Shown here in pieces: positions 17,209-25,777 of a stretch of DNA of 64,000 bases. The translations under genes were made by a program, and so were the position numbers. The stretch lies in NCBI RefSeq assembly GCF_002812705.1, contig NZ_CP025030.1, forward strand, positions 2,170,001-2,234,000, given 5' to 3'. The DNA is from Achromobacter spanius (GTDB lineage: Bacteria; Pseudomonadota; Gammaproteobacteria; Burkholderiales; Burkholderiaceae_B). The notes under the pieces were generated by a model. That model was not told where the DNA came from. It did not search any database and saw only the letters and a list, made by a program, of their open reading frames with translations. The stretch's first letter is position 1. The number at the start of each line of letters is the position of its first letter.

Positions 17209-17985
17209 ATGATTGAATCCCTGAACGGCAAGCGCGTCCTGATCACGGCGGGCGCGCAGGGCATCGGCTTGGCCATCGCGCAGAAATTCCTGGCATCCGG
17301 CGCCGAGGTCCACATCTGCGACGTGGACGCGGCAGCCTGCGAAGCGGCCCGCAGGGCGAACCCGCGTATGACGGTCAGCGTGACCGACGTGTCCAGCGAA
17401 GCGCAGGTGGCGGCCATGTTCGCGGACTTGGCCGCGCGCTGGGGCAAGCTTGACGCCTTGATCAACAACGCGGGCGTGTCCGGCCCCACCAGCCGCCTGG
17501 AAGACACCACGCTGGATGCCTGGCAGAACACGCTGGACGTCAACCTGACCGGCACTTTCCTGTGCGCGCGCAGCGCCGTGCCCTTGCTGCGGGCGGCCGG
17601 TGGCGGCGCCATCGTCAATATTTCGTCGGTGGCGGGCCGCCTGGGTTTTTCACTGCGCAGCCCCTACAGCGCCAGCAAGTTCGGCCTGGCGGGGCTGACG
17701 CAGACGTGGGCGATGGAACTGGGGCCATCCAACATTCGCGTCAATTCCGTGCTGCCGGGCGTGGTGTCGGGCGATCGCGTCGAGCGCGTCATTGCCGCCC
17801 GCGCACAGGCAGGCGGTGTCAGCAACGATGCGATGCGCGAACAACTGGTCGAGAAAGTCTCGCTACGCCGGATGACCCGCCCCGAAGACGTGGCCAACCA
17901 GGTGGCCTACCTGTGCTCCGACGAAGGCGCGGTCATCAGCGGGCAGAGCATCTCGGTGTGTGGCAACGTGGAGTATCTGGGCTGA
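17209..17985 (+). CDS. SDR-family NAD(P)-dependent dehydrogenase
   Basis: The 258-residue protein has the classical short-chain dehydrogenase layout. The cofactor motif is TAGAQGIGLAIA (a TGxxxGxG variant) at about residues 13-24, with acidic CDVD after the second strand favouring NAD. It also has INNAGVSGP, NISSVAGRLG with the catalytic Ser, YSASKFGLAGLT with the catalytic Tyr and Lys, and a C-terminal ISVCGNVEYLG. Together with the BKACE it suggests a two-step route, oxidation of a 3-hydroxy acid to a beta-keto acid and then cleavage with acetyl-CoA. That order is inferred from neighbours such as carnitine-type pathways in which SDR or HAD dehydrogenases pair with BKACE. Confidence 0.88.
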   Translation: MIESLNGKRVLITAGAQGIGLAIAQKFLASGAEVHICDVDAAACEAARRANPRMTVSVTDVSSEAQVAAMFADLAARWGKLDALINNAGVSGPTSRLEDTTLDAWQNTLDVNLTGTFLCARSAVPLLRAAGGGAIVNISSVAGRLGFSLRSPYSASKFGLAGLTQTWAMELGPSNIRVNSVLPGVVSGDRVERVIAARAQAGGVSNDAMREQLVEKVSLRRMTRPEDVANQVAYLCSDEGAVISGQSISVCGNVEYLG

Positions 17986-18033
17986 GCGCGGGCGGGCACA
18001 CGGACGGGGCGGTGCGCGCCGCGCATTCCCAAT

Positions 18034-19302
18034 TCACGCTCGAGGCATTCCCCCGTCCTTCTCATACGCCAGATAGTCCAGGTGGATGCCGATATGGTCC
18101 GCGATGTATTTCGCGTCGTGCCACACGCCCCAGATGAATGACGACGACCGGTTCGACTGGTTCGGCAGGCCCAGAAAGTAGATGCCTTTTTCAGCGGTAA
18201 TGCCGCGCTTGTGAACGGGGTAGCCCTGGTCGTCGAACACGTCCACTTCCATCCAGCGGTAATCCACCTTGAAGCCGGTTGCCCAGACGATGCTCTTGAT
18301 GCCGGCTTCGGCCAGGTTCAGGCTCAGGATCGGATTTGTCAGGCAGTCGGGGGCGTCCAGCAGCTTCCACGCTTCGGGTTCAGGCGGCAGGTCCAGGCCG
18401 TTCTGTTCGATGTAGGCGTCGGCTTCGCGCAGCACTTCAAAGTAGTCCGCGTCGCCTTGCGCAACGTTTTCGGCCAAGCCCTCCTGGAACGCCATCACGC
18501 CGTTCTCAAAGCGTTGCGTGATGCCGACCAACTGGATGCCCGCATGCGCCAGGCGGCGAAAATCGATGGTCTTGCCGTTGTCGTAGCCGCTGACCGCGAA
18601 GGCGACGTGCTCGCGCTTGGGCTTTTTCTTGACTTCGTCCCACATGCCCAACGCACCCAGCCACCAGCAGTAATCGCGTTCGCGGTAGGAACGGGGCGGG
18701 CGATAGTGCTCGCCCACGGACAGGTACACGGTGCGCCCGGCGCGGCGCAATTCCTCGGCAATCTGCGAGCCGGATGCGCCCGCACCCACCACCAGCACCG
18801 CGCCGTCAGCGAGTTGGCCGGGATTCTTGTAGGCGGATGAATGCACCTGCTGGATGCCCGCGTCTTCCGGCACGATGGCCGGGTAGCTGGGAATCTGGAA
18901 CGCGCCGGTTGCCGTCACCACATGCAGCGCCTCGAATACGCCGTCTGACGTGGTGACGGTGAAGCCGGGGCGCTTCTGGTTGCGCTGCACGCGCAGGACC
19001 TCGACGCCGGTGCGCACGGGCGCATTGATCATCCTGGCGTAGTCTTCGAAGTACTGCGCCATGCGTTCCTTGGGCGGGAACACGTCCGCGCCGATGTCGT
19101 CGAATTTCAGGCTGGGAAAGCGGTCATGCCAGGCGGGGCCGTTGGCCACCAGCGAGTCCCAGCGTTCCGAGCGCCAGCGTTCGGCGATGCGCTTGCGTTC
19201 CAGCACGATGTGGTCAATGCCCATCGCGCCCAGGTGCTCACTCATCGCGATGCCGGCCTGGCCGGCGCCGATCACCAAGGTATTGGTTTTTTCCACTGAC
19301 AT
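18034..19302 (-). CDS. Flavin-dependent monooxygenase (FMO/YUCCA type)
   Basis: The 422-residue protein has an N-terminal FAD motif TLVIGAGQAGIAMSEHLG and an NADPH motif AVLVVGAGASGSQIAEEL near residue 180. The C-terminal segment SIVWATGFKVDYRWM matches the FATGY box. It closely follows the plan of Group B flavoprotein monooxygenases that hydroxylate N or S atoms or perform Baeyer-Villiger oxidations. It is divergent from the ABC ATPase gene (244 bases between the starts) and opens the 18-29 kb catabolic cluster on the left. The substrate is unknown; an oxygenase acting on the imported nitrogenous compound is a reasonable guess. Confidence 0.87.
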   Translation of the reverse strand: MSVEKTNTLVIGAGQAGIAMSEHLGAMGIDHIVLERKRIAERWRSERWDSLVANGPAWHDRFPSLKFDDIGADVFPPKERMAQYFEDYARMINAPVRTGVEVLRVQRNQKRPGFTVTTSDGVFEALHVVTATGAFQIPSYPAIVPEDAGIQQVHSSAYKNPGQLADGAVLVVGAGASGSQIAEELRRAGRTVYLSVGEHYRPPRSYRERDYCWWLGALGMWDEVKKKPKREHVAFAVSGYDNGKTIDFRRLAHAGIQLVGITQRFENGVMAFQEGLAENVAQGDADYFEVLREADAYIEQNGLDLPPEPEAWKLLDAPDCLTNPILSLNLAEAGIKSIVWATGFKVDYRWMEVDVFDDQGYPVHKRGITAEKGIYFLGLPNQSNRSSSFIWGVWHDAKYIADHIGIHLDYLAYEKDGGMPRA

Positions 19303-19545
19303 TGCTTTTCCTAAGAAGGTTCAAGACCGCATACGTGCATCGATGCGGCGCAGTGTGAGCCAGATGGCCGCGCTTGATAACTTGGTTTTTTGGACGCTGG
19401 GCTTAGGAAAAAGCAAATCACTCCCCCAGAGCCAACGCCGGGATCTCGTTTCGTTTTTTCCGATGGACCGCATCAATATCCACAAACGGCCGGTAGACCC
19501 CGCTTCCCTTATTCTGCAAAGCATCGCGCAACAGATAGAGCCGCC

Positions 19546-20664
19546 ATGCAGAACAGCCCCGTGTCCCCAAAATCGTCCAGCGCGGTGAGCCTGGAAGGAG
19601 TGGTCAAGAAGTACCGTCAGCAGACGGTGTTGCAGGAGCTGTCGCTGAAAATCCGGCGCGGTGAATTCCTGACGCTGCTGGGGCCGTCAGGTTGCGGCAA
19701 GACCACGCTCTTGAACCTGATCGCGGGGTTCGCGCAAGCGGACAACGGCGAGATCTTCATCGAAGATCAACTGGTTACGGATCTGCCGCCCTATCAGCGG
19801 CAGATTGGCATGGTGTTCCAGAACTACGCGCTGTTTCCCCATATGACGGTGGTGCGCAACATCGGCTACGGCCTGCGCATGCGCCGGATGCCCGCTGGTG
19901 AGATTGCCCAGCGCGTAGAAGAGGCCATGGCGCTGGTCAAGCTGGACGGGCTGGGCGAACGCAAACCACGCGAGCTGTCCGGCGGCCAGCAGCAGCGGGT
20001 GGCGCTGGCGCGCGCCTTGGTGATCCGCCCCAAGGTGCTGCTGCTGGACGAGCCGTTCTCGGCGCTGGACAAAGGCCTGCGCGGCTCGATGCAGGTGGAA
20101 ATTCGCGAGATCCAGCGCAAGCTGGGCGTGACCACGGTGTTCGTCACGCACGACCAGGGCGAGGCGCTGGCCATGTCGGACCGCATCGCGGTGATGTCCA
20201 GCGGCGTCATCCGCCAGATCGCCACGCCCGACGAGCTCTACCGCAATCCGCAAGATCCCTTCGTGGCCTCGTTCCTGGGCGATGTGAACATTCTTCCCGC
20301 GCACTATCACGGTTCGGACCCGGACGGCATCTTGCTGCGCCTGGGCGCGGGCTTGATCCGCGTGGCGCGAGACCGGTTGGTGGGCGGCTCGCACGAAGGC
20401 CGTCGCCTGGACATCTATGTGCGGCCGGAACAGATACGGCTAGAGAACCTGCATAGCGAATCCGTGCTTAGCGGCACGGTGGTGAACCATGTGTTCCAGG
20501 GCGATCACATTGATTCCTACATCGACGTCGATATCCCGGTGGCCGGCCATCAGCGCGTGATGGTGCGCAGCGCTGGCCTGGACGCCTTGCAGCATTGGCC
20601 GGTGGGCTCGGTGACCGGCCTGGCGCTGCCCGGCCAGGGCATCAGCGTGTTCAACGTGTCGTAA
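19546..20664 (+). CDS. PotA-like ABC transporter ATP-binding protein
   Basis: The 372-residue protein has the Walker A LGPSGCGKTTLLNLIAGF, signature LSGGQQQRVALARALV, Walker B VLLLDEPFSALDKG and H-loop VFVTHDQGEALAMSD. A C-terminal TOBE-like domain (about 285-372; YVRPEQIRLENL) is typical of spermidine/putrescine and iron importer ATPases. The ATG at 19546 precedes MQNSPVSPKSS; the in-frame upstream extension is shadow-like. It heads a plus-strand operon whose next gene overlaps by one base (TAATG). Its two permeases and binding protein lie 3.3 kb further right on the other strand, so the transporter is genetically split. Confidence 0.92.
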   Translation: MQNSPVSPKSSSAVSLEGVVKKYRQQTVLQELSLKIRRGEFLTLLGPSGCGKTTLLNLIAGFAQADNGEIFIEDQLVTDLPPYQRQIGMVFQNYALFPHMTVVRNIGYGLRMRRMPAGEIAQRVEEAMALVKLDGLGERKPRELSGGQQQRVALARALVIRPKVLLLDEPFSALDKGLRGSMQVEIREIQRKLGVTTVFVTHDQGEALAMSDRIAVMSSGVIRQIATPDELYRNPQDPFVASFLGDVNILPAHYHGSDPDGILLRLGAGLIRVARDRLVGGSHEGRRLDIYVRPEQIRLENLHSESVLSGTVVNHVFQGDHIDSYIDVDIPVAGHQRVMVRSAGLDALQHWPVGSVTGLALPGQGISVFNVS

Positions 20665-21671
20665 TGCCCGCCATGCCCGTCATTCCCTCCACCATGCAGG
20701 CAGTCGTTGCCCGCGAACCCGGCGATGCCAGTGTGCTGACGCTGGCAACCCGGCCCGTGCCCGCGCCACGCCCGGGCGAAGTGCTGCTGCGAGTGCGCGC
20801 CGCCGGCGTCAACCGGCCGGACATCATGCAACGGCAAGGGGCGGCACAGCCGGCCCCCGGCGTCACCGACGTGCTGGGCCTGGAAGCCTGCGGTGAGGTC
20901 GTCGCCGCAGGCCCCGGCGTGCCCGCAGCGCTGCGGGGCCAACGGCTGATGAGCTTGTTGCCTGGCGGCGGCTATGCCCCCTGGTGCGTGGCGCGCGTCG
21001 ATCATTCATTTGTCGTACCGGACTGCCTGGACGACGATGCGGCGGCGGCCTTGCCCGAAGGCTTGTTCACCGTGTGGCACAACCTTTTTGAGCTTGGCCG
21101 CCTGCGCATGGGCCAGACCGTGTTGATTCATGGCGCGGCGGGGGGCATTGGTACGCTGGCCGTCCGCATGGCGCACGCGGCGGGCGCGCGGGTGGTGGCC
21201 ACGGCCGGGCGCGCGGATCGCTTGCCTGCGCTGCGCGAGATGGGCGCGGCCCATGCCCTCTGCTATCGCGATACGGATTTCGTGCGGGCCTGCCTGGACG
21301 CCACGCAAGGGCAAGGCGTGGACGTGGTGCTGGACATGGTGGGCGGCGACTACGTGCGGCGCAACCTTCAGGCGCTGGCCTTTGGCGGCCGCCACGTCAG
21401 CCTGTCGTTTCTGCAAGGGTCCCAGGTCAACATCGACCTGCTGACCCTGATGCAAAAGCAATTGAGCCTGCATTCATCCACCCTGCGGCCGCAAAGCGCG
21501 GCAGAGAAAACGCGCATGGCGCAGGCCATCATCCGGCATGTGCTGCCGTTGGTGTTGGACGGCCGCGTCGCCCCGCGCGTCCATGCCAGCCTGCCGTTGT
21601 CAGAGGCGGCGCAGGCGCACCGCCTGCTGGAACGCGGCGACGTATTCGGCAAGGTCGTGCTGCGTCCTTGA
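20664..21671 (+). CDS. Quinone oxidoreductase-like zinc-independent MDR dehydrogenase
   Basis: The 335-residue protein is a medium-chain reductase of the NADPH:quinone oxidoreductase/PIG3 type. It has VRAAGVNRPDIMQRQG near residue 45, the NADP-binding VLIHGAAGGIGTLAVRMA at about 150 and the C-terminal GDVFGKVVLRP. No zinc-ligand Cys cluster is present. The stop of the ATPase gene and this start share an A (TAATG), so they are coupled; starts three and ten codons later are possible. PIG3-type enzymes reduce conjugated enones or quinones, consistent with processing of an unsaturated intermediate in this cluster. Confidence 0.87.
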   Translation: MPAMPVIPSTMQAVVAREPGDASVLTLATRPVPAPRPGEVLLRVRAAGVNRPDIMQRQGAAQPAPGVTDVLGLEACGEVVAAGPGVPAALRGQRLMSLLPGGGYAPWCVARVDHSFVVPDCLDDDAAAALPEGLFTVWHNLFELGRLRMGQTVLIHGAAGGIGTLAVRMAHAAGARVVATAGRADRLPALREMGAAHALCYRDTDFVRACLDATQGQGVDVVLDMVGGDYVRRNLQALAFGGRHVSLSFLQGSQVNIDLLTLMQKQLSLHSSTLRPQSAAEKTRMAQAIIRHVLPLVLDGRVAPRVHASLPLSEAAQAHRLLERGDVFGKVVLRP

Positions 21672-21717
21672 TGCGTTGCGTGGTTCGTTTTGCATTCGCG
21701 ATAAAGGAATAGACCCC

Positions 21718-22374
21718 ATGTTGAAGCTGCTTTACGCACCCACTTCCCCCTACGTCCGAAAAGTCATGGTTAGCGCGCATCTGGCGGGCGTGGTGGAGCA
21801 GATCCAATGGCTGGACAGCGCGGCCAACCCCGTACGCCGTGATGCCCGTATCGCCGCCCACAACCCCTTGGCCAAGGTGCCGACGCTGATCCTGGGCGAT
21901 GGCCAGTCGCTGTACGACAGCCGCGTCATCTGCGAATACCTGGCCCATCTGGGCGGCAACGCCGATCTGTTTCCTGCCGTCGGGCCGCGCCGCTGGGTCG
22001 CCCTGGCGCAACAGGCGCTGGGCGATGGGCTGCTGGATGCAGCCCTGCTGGCGCGCTATGAACGCACTGCTCGGCCGGCCGAGTATCAGTGGCCGGTGTG
22101 GCGCGAGGCGCAACTGGTCAAGGTCGGCGCCTGCCTGGAGCAGATCGAACAGCAGGCCGGCGAGTTGATCAACCCGCTGACCGACCCGCAGGGGGCAGCA
22201 CTTGCCACGCCAGCGCCCACCATCGGTGAAGTCACCTTGGGCTGCGCGCTGGGCTATCTGGATTTTCGTTTTCCTGAACTGGACTGGCGCGCCAGCCATC
22301 CGCGCGCCGCGCAATGGGAAGCGGCGTTTCGCAAGCTGCCCGCCATGCAGGCAACGCTTCCTCATGAAGCTTAA
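21718..22374 (+). CDS. Glutathione S-transferase
   Basis: The 218-residue protein begins MLKLLYAPTSPYVRKVMVSA, the thioredoxin-fold glutathione site with Ser/Tyr in SPYVRK. It continues with NPLAKVPTLILGDGQSLYDS (cis-Pro and the SR glutathione contact). The helical C-terminal domain ends PAMQATLPHEA. This opening is typical of bacterial GSTs near YibF and maleylacetoacetate-isomerase-like groups. The gene is third in the plus-strand operon. It could isomerise or conjugate an electrophilic intermediate; the specific role is not visible. Confidence 0.88.
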   Translation: MLKLLYAPTSPYVRKVMVSAHLAGVVEQIQWLDSAANPVRRDARIAAHNPLAKVPTLILGDGQSLYDSRVICEYLAHLGGNADLFPAVGPRRWVALAQQALGDGLLDAALLARYERTARPAEYQWPVWREAQLVKVGACLEQIEQQAGELINPLTDPQGAALATPAPTIGEVTLGCALGYLDFRFPELDWRASHPRAAQWEAAFRKLPAMQATLPHEA

Positions 22375-22410
22375 GGCTGCATCACCAAGACCACATTCCG
22401 GACCACCGCC

Positions 22411-22878
22411 ATGACGCCATCCACCACCACCACGAACGCCACCATCTGGTTTCTCAACGGCCCGAACGCCAATCTATACGGCCTGGACGCCAACAAGACC
22501 TATGGCGCCGAGAGCTTCCCGGCGCTGTGCGACCGTTGCGAAAAGAAGGCGGCCAGCCTGAACCTGCAACTGCATTTCGTGCAGTCCAACCATGAAGGCC
22601 AGTTGATCGACTGGATACAGGAAGCGCGCGGCGATGCGCAAGGCATCATCATCAACGCCGCGGGCCTGACATATTCCTCGATTCCCATCCTGGATACCTT
22701 GCTGGCGTTTCCCGGCCGCATTATCGAAGTCCACATGAGCAATATCTGGCGGCGTGAGGCGTTTCGCCATCATTCCTATATTTCCAAGGCAGCCGACGGC
22801 GTCATCGCGGGCCTGGGCGGCGAGGGTTACGAGCTGGCCATTGAAGCCATGTCGCGCCTGATCGCGCGCCCGGCTTGA
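22411..22878 (+). CDS. Type II 3-dehydroquinate dehydratase-like protein lacking the catalytic Arg
   Basis: The 155-residue protein has AroQ length and fold motifs: LNGPNANLYGLDANKTYG, FVQSNHEGQLIDWIQEA, IINAAGLTYSS, EVHMSNIWRREAFRHHSYIS and VIAGLGGEGYEL. The catalytic His (His108), Asn (Asn82) and active-site-loop Tyr (Tyr31) are retained. In true type II dehydroquinases the loop reads LGxREPxxYG with an essential Arg; here the matching positions are Leu25-Asp26, so that Arg is missing. The catabolic operon context also argues against a shikimate role. It is best read as a family member recruited to another dehydration or lyase reaction. Confidence 0.8.
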   Translation: MTPSTTTTNATIWFLNGPNANLYGLDANKTYGAESFPALCDRCEKKAASLNLQLHFVQSNHEGQLIDWIQEARGDAQGIIINAAGLTYSSIPILDTLLAFPGRIIEVHMSNIWRREAFRHHSYISKAADGVIAGLGGEGYELAIEAMSRLIARPA

Positions 22879-22891
22879 GAAGGCGATACCG

Positions 22892-23896
22892 ATGACAGCG
22901 AGCAACACTGCGAGCAACACCGCAAACAACACCGCAGGCAACCCCGCAACCCCCACCGCGCCCTCTGGCGCGCTGGTCTTCTACAGCCAGTTCGACGATT
23001 TCGCCGCGTGGAAACACGCATTGCAGGCGCGCATGCCTCAGTTGCGCGTCCTGCACGAGAGCGAGGTCGACGACCCCGCCGCCATCCACTACGCACTGGC
23101 CTGGAAGCCGCCCACCGGCTTTTTCGACCCCATGCCCAACCTGCGCCTGATCATCAACCTGGGCGCGGGGGTGGATTCCTTGGTCGGCCGCAACGATCTT
23201 CCGGCCGGCGTGCCCATTACCCGCATCACCGACCCGCAAATGGCTCGCATGATGGCCGGCTACGTGCTGTTCGCCACGCTGCGCCACGCGCGCGATATTC
23301 CCTGGTTTGAACAGGCGCAGCGCCGTGGCGAGTGGGCGTACCGGCATCCGCGCGCGCCAGAGGACACGCGCGTGGCGGTGCTGGGGCTGGGGGAGCTGGG
23401 CGCTTATGCGGCGCATGAACTGCAGCGCCAAGGTTTCACCGTGCTGGGCTGGTCGCGCAGCCCACGCCAGATTGAAGGCGTGCAGTGCCACGCGGGCATG
23501 GATGCGTTGGATACCGTCATTTCGCAGGCCGACATCCTGGTGATCATGCTGCCGTTGACGCCGCAAACTCGCGGCCTGCTCAACCAGGCGCGGCTTGAGA
23601 AGCTGCCGCGCGGGGCCGCGCTGATCAACGTGGCGCGTGGCGCCTTGGTGGACCAGGCGGCCATGACGGCGCTGCTGCAAAGCGGGCATATCGGTGCGGC
23701 CACGCTAGACGTTTTTGAACGCGAGCCCCTGCCCAGCGATGACCCGCTCTGGCGCATGGATAACGTGCTGATCACGCCGCATCTGGCGTCCGTCGCCATT
23801 CCGGCGTCGGCGGCGGCGCAGATCGCCGAGAACATCGCGCGCGTGTCTTGCGGCGATGCCCCGGCCAACCAGATCGACCCGTCACGCGGGTACTGA
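22892..23896 (+). CDS. D-2-hydroxyacid dehydrogenase (glyoxylate/hydroxypyruvate reductase A-like)
   Basis: The 334-residue protein has the NAD motif VAVLGLGELGAYAAHELQ at about residue 155. It shows the catalytic Arg in NVARGALVDQAAM, Glu in DVFEREPLP and His in ITPHLAS. The overall pattern is closest to GhrA-type reductases. The first 25 residues are a low-complexity Asn-Thr-Ala run encoded by an imperfect repeat, and a later start may be the real one. It is the last gene of the plus-strand operon, 13 bases after the AroQ-like gene, and probably interconverts a 2-oxo and a D-2-hydroxy acid. Confidence 0.87.
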   Translation: MTASNTASNTANNTAGNPATPTAPSGALVFYSQFDDFAAWKHALQARMPQLRVLHESEVDDPAAIHYALAWKPPTGFFDPMPNLRLIINLGAGVDSLVGRNDLPAGVPITRITDPQMARMMAGYVLFATLRHARDIPWFEQAQRRGEWAYRHPRAPEDTRVAVLGLGELGAYAAHELQRQGFTVLGWSRSPRQIEGVQCHAGMDALDTVISQADILVIMLPLTPQTRGLLNQARLEKLPRGAALINVARGALVDQAAMTALLQSGHIGAATLDVFEREPLPSDDPLWRMDNVLITPHLASVAIPASAAAQIAENIARVSCGDAPANQIDPSRGY

Positions 23897-23903
23897 GCGT
23901 CGG

Positions 23904-23996
23904 GCGGCCGGATCGCGGGGCCGCCGGACCGCCGGGCCACCGGACCGCCGGACCGCCGGATCGCCGGATCGCCGGGCCGCCGGATCGCCGGCCGCC
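23904..23996. repeat. Tandem 8-bp GC-rich repeat between convergent genes
   Basis: About eleven imperfect copies of an 8-base unit close to CCGGAYCG fill the gap between the hydroxyacid dehydrogenase stop and the permease stop on the other strand. The copies differ at one or two positions. The tract is able to fold and could slow or stop transcription from both sides. No T-run terminator is seen here. Confidence 0.75.
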
Positions 23997-24817
23997 TAAT
24001 CCACTTCTTCGATATTCAGGATCTTGCCCAGGCCCAGGAAGGCGTTGGCAAGCGCCAGCAGGCTGGCCGTCACGGCGATATACACCACCGACAGCGCGGC
24101 CAGGGTCGGGTCCGCGAATTCCCGCACGTAGTTGTACATCGACACCGGTAGCGTCTGCGTCAGTTGTGTCGTGACGAAAAGCGACGCGGTGAATTCACTG
24201 AACGACATGATGGCGGCGAACAACCACCCACCGAAGAGACCGGGCGCCAGCAAGGGCACGGTCACCGTGAACATCACCTTCAAGGGCGACGCGCCCAGGC
24301 TGGCCGCCGCCTGTTCCAGGCGTTCGTCAATGTTCTCCATGGACACATACACGCTGCGCATCACGAAGGGCAGCACCAGCATCACATGGCACAAAATGAC
24401 CAGGCCGTAGCCCCGGTCCATGTCAAACTGCGCCACCAGAATCAGCAGCCCCAGGCCCAGCGTGAAATGCGGGATCACCAGCGGTGACAGCAAGATGGCC
24501 TGCAACATGTCCTTGCCGGGAAAGCCCATGCGCTTGACGGCGATGGCCAGCGCGGTGCCGATGAACAGCGCCAGGAACGACGCCCAGGCCATCACGATCA
24601 GGCTGGCGCGAAAGCCCTGTTGGAAGTCCGGGTACGTGAACACCCGTTCAAACCAGCGTAGCGACCAGGCCTCGGGCGGAAACGTCAGCAGCGCCTTGTC
24701 GTTGAACGATGCCAAGGTCACCACCACCACCGGCAACAGCACGAACGCCATGATCAGGGTGATCAGCAGCGGCGCGCCAATGCGCAGCGGCAAGGGCAGA
24801 GTGTGTTTGATGGCCAT
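23996..24817 (-). CDS. PotC-like ABC transporter permease
   Basis: The 273-residue inner-membrane protein has six hydrophobic segments, from LLITLIMAFVLLPVVVVTLA near the N-terminus to YIAVTASLLALANAFLGLG. The EAA loop, LEQAAASLGASPLKVMFTVT, is well conserved. It lies one base downstream of the PotB-like gene and forms the second permease of the polyamine/opine-type importer. Its ATPase is encoded on the opposite strand at 19.5 kb. It ends in a TAG beside the tandem GC repeat. Confidence 0.9.
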   Translation of the reverse strand: MAIKHTLPLPLRIGAPLLITLIMAFVLLPVVVVTLASFNDKALLTFPPEAWSLRWFERVFTYPDFQQGFRASLIVMAWASFLALFIGTALAIAVKRMGFPGKDMLQAILLSPLVIPHFTLGLGLLILVAQFDMDRGYGLVILCHVMLVLPFVMRSVYVSMENIDERLEQAAASLGASPLKVMFTVTVPLLAPGLFGGWLFAAIMSFSEFTASLFVTTQLTQTLPVSMYNYVREFADPTLAALSVVYIAVTASLLALANAFLGLGKILNIEEVD

Positions 24818-24818
24818 G

Positions 24819-25673
24819 CTAGTGCGCTCCCATTGCTTTGAGTCGCTTGGTGCCCCGGCCCAGCAGCATCAGCGACACGACCGTCAAGGCCAGGCCGGCA
24901 ACGCTCAGGCTCGCGGCCAGGGGGAAGTTCATGGAAGAGAAACCCAACTGGTAGACCAGTGTGGACACCGTCGGCACACGGCCGCCGCCGATCATCTGCG
25001 GCGTGGCAAACGCGCTGAAGGTCCACGCGAACGACGTGGTGATGCTGGCGATAATGCCCGGCATGGACAGCGGTAGCGTTACCGTCAGGAAAGTGCGCAC
25101 GGGGCCGGCGCCCAGGCTTTGCGCGGCTTTTTCATAGTCGCGGTTGATGTGCGAAATGGCGGTGGCCAGCATCAGCACCACCACGGGTATCGTCACGTGC
25201 ACCAGCGCAATCAGCACGCCCAGGTGCGTGAACATCAGGTTCAACGGTACGTCGATCAGCCCAATTTTCCGCAGCACCGTGTTGATGAAGCCGTTGTTGC
25301 CCAGCACGATGATCCACGAATACGTGCGGACGATTTCACCCAGGAACAACGGCGTGATCGACACGATGAGGATGAACGATTTCAACAGGCGGTTGCGCAC
25401 CCGCACCATGGCGTAAGCCAGCGGGTAGGCCACGAGCAGAGAGCAGACCGTGGTTTCGATGCTGAGCAGCAGCGTGTTGGCGAAGGCGGACAGGTAGACG
25501 GACTTGCCCAGCCCGGTGAAGTTCGCCAGCGTCAGCCCGCCCACGTCCAACGAGCCGGGAATGAAGGCGCGTACGCTGAATTGCAGCACCGCCGCCATCG
25601 ACACGCAGATGCACAGGGCGATGAGACCGGCGGGTGATATCAACCAGCCGCGCAGACTGGAACGTGTATTCAT
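24819..25673 (-). CDS. PotB-like ABC transporter permease
   Basis: The 284-residue membrane protein has six helices and the EAA loop YEKAAQSLGAGPVRTFLTVT followed by PLSMPGI. An extended N-terminal periplasmic region, VRAFIPGSLDVGGLTLANFT, is usual for PotB proteins. It is translated one base ahead of the PotC-like gene. The binding-protein gene upstream is separated by a 104-base gap containing a strong hairpin, which would let the receptor be made in excess over the permeases. Confidence 0.9.
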   Translation of the reverse strand: MNTRSSLRGWLISPAGLIALCICVSMAAVLQFSVRAFIPGSLDVGGLTLANFTGLGKSVYLSAFANTLLLSIETTVCSLLVAYPLAYAMVRVRNRLLKSFILIVSITPLFLGEIVRTYSWIIVLGNNGFINTVLRKIGLIDVPLNLMFTHLGVLIALVHVTIPVVVLMLATAISHINRDYEKAAQSLGAGPVRTFLTVTLPLSMPGIIASITTSFAWTFSAFATPQMIGGGRVPTVSTLVYQLGFSSMNFPLAASLSVAGLALTVVSLMLLGRGTKRLKAMGAH

Positions 25674-25713
25674 AGGGGCTTGTCAATCCGAATGCGTTGA
25701 TGCTTGCTGGAAA

Positions 25714-25752
25714 CGCCTGTGTCCCGCCACATTCAAGGCCGGGACACAGGCG
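25714..25752 (-). terminator. Strong hairpin between binding-protein and permease genes
   Basis: Perfect 13-base arms, CGCCTGTGTCCCG at 25714-25726 and CGGGACACAGGCG at 25740-25752, flank a 13-base loop. The hairpin lies between the stop of the receptor gene and the start of the PotB-like gene. No T-run follows on the minus strand, so it is more likely an mRNA-stabilising or attenuating stem than a full terminator. Such stems set the receptor to permease ratio in ABC operons. Confidence 0.6.
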
Positions 25753-25777
25753 CGGCGCGGTGCAACCGGCGCGGGCT

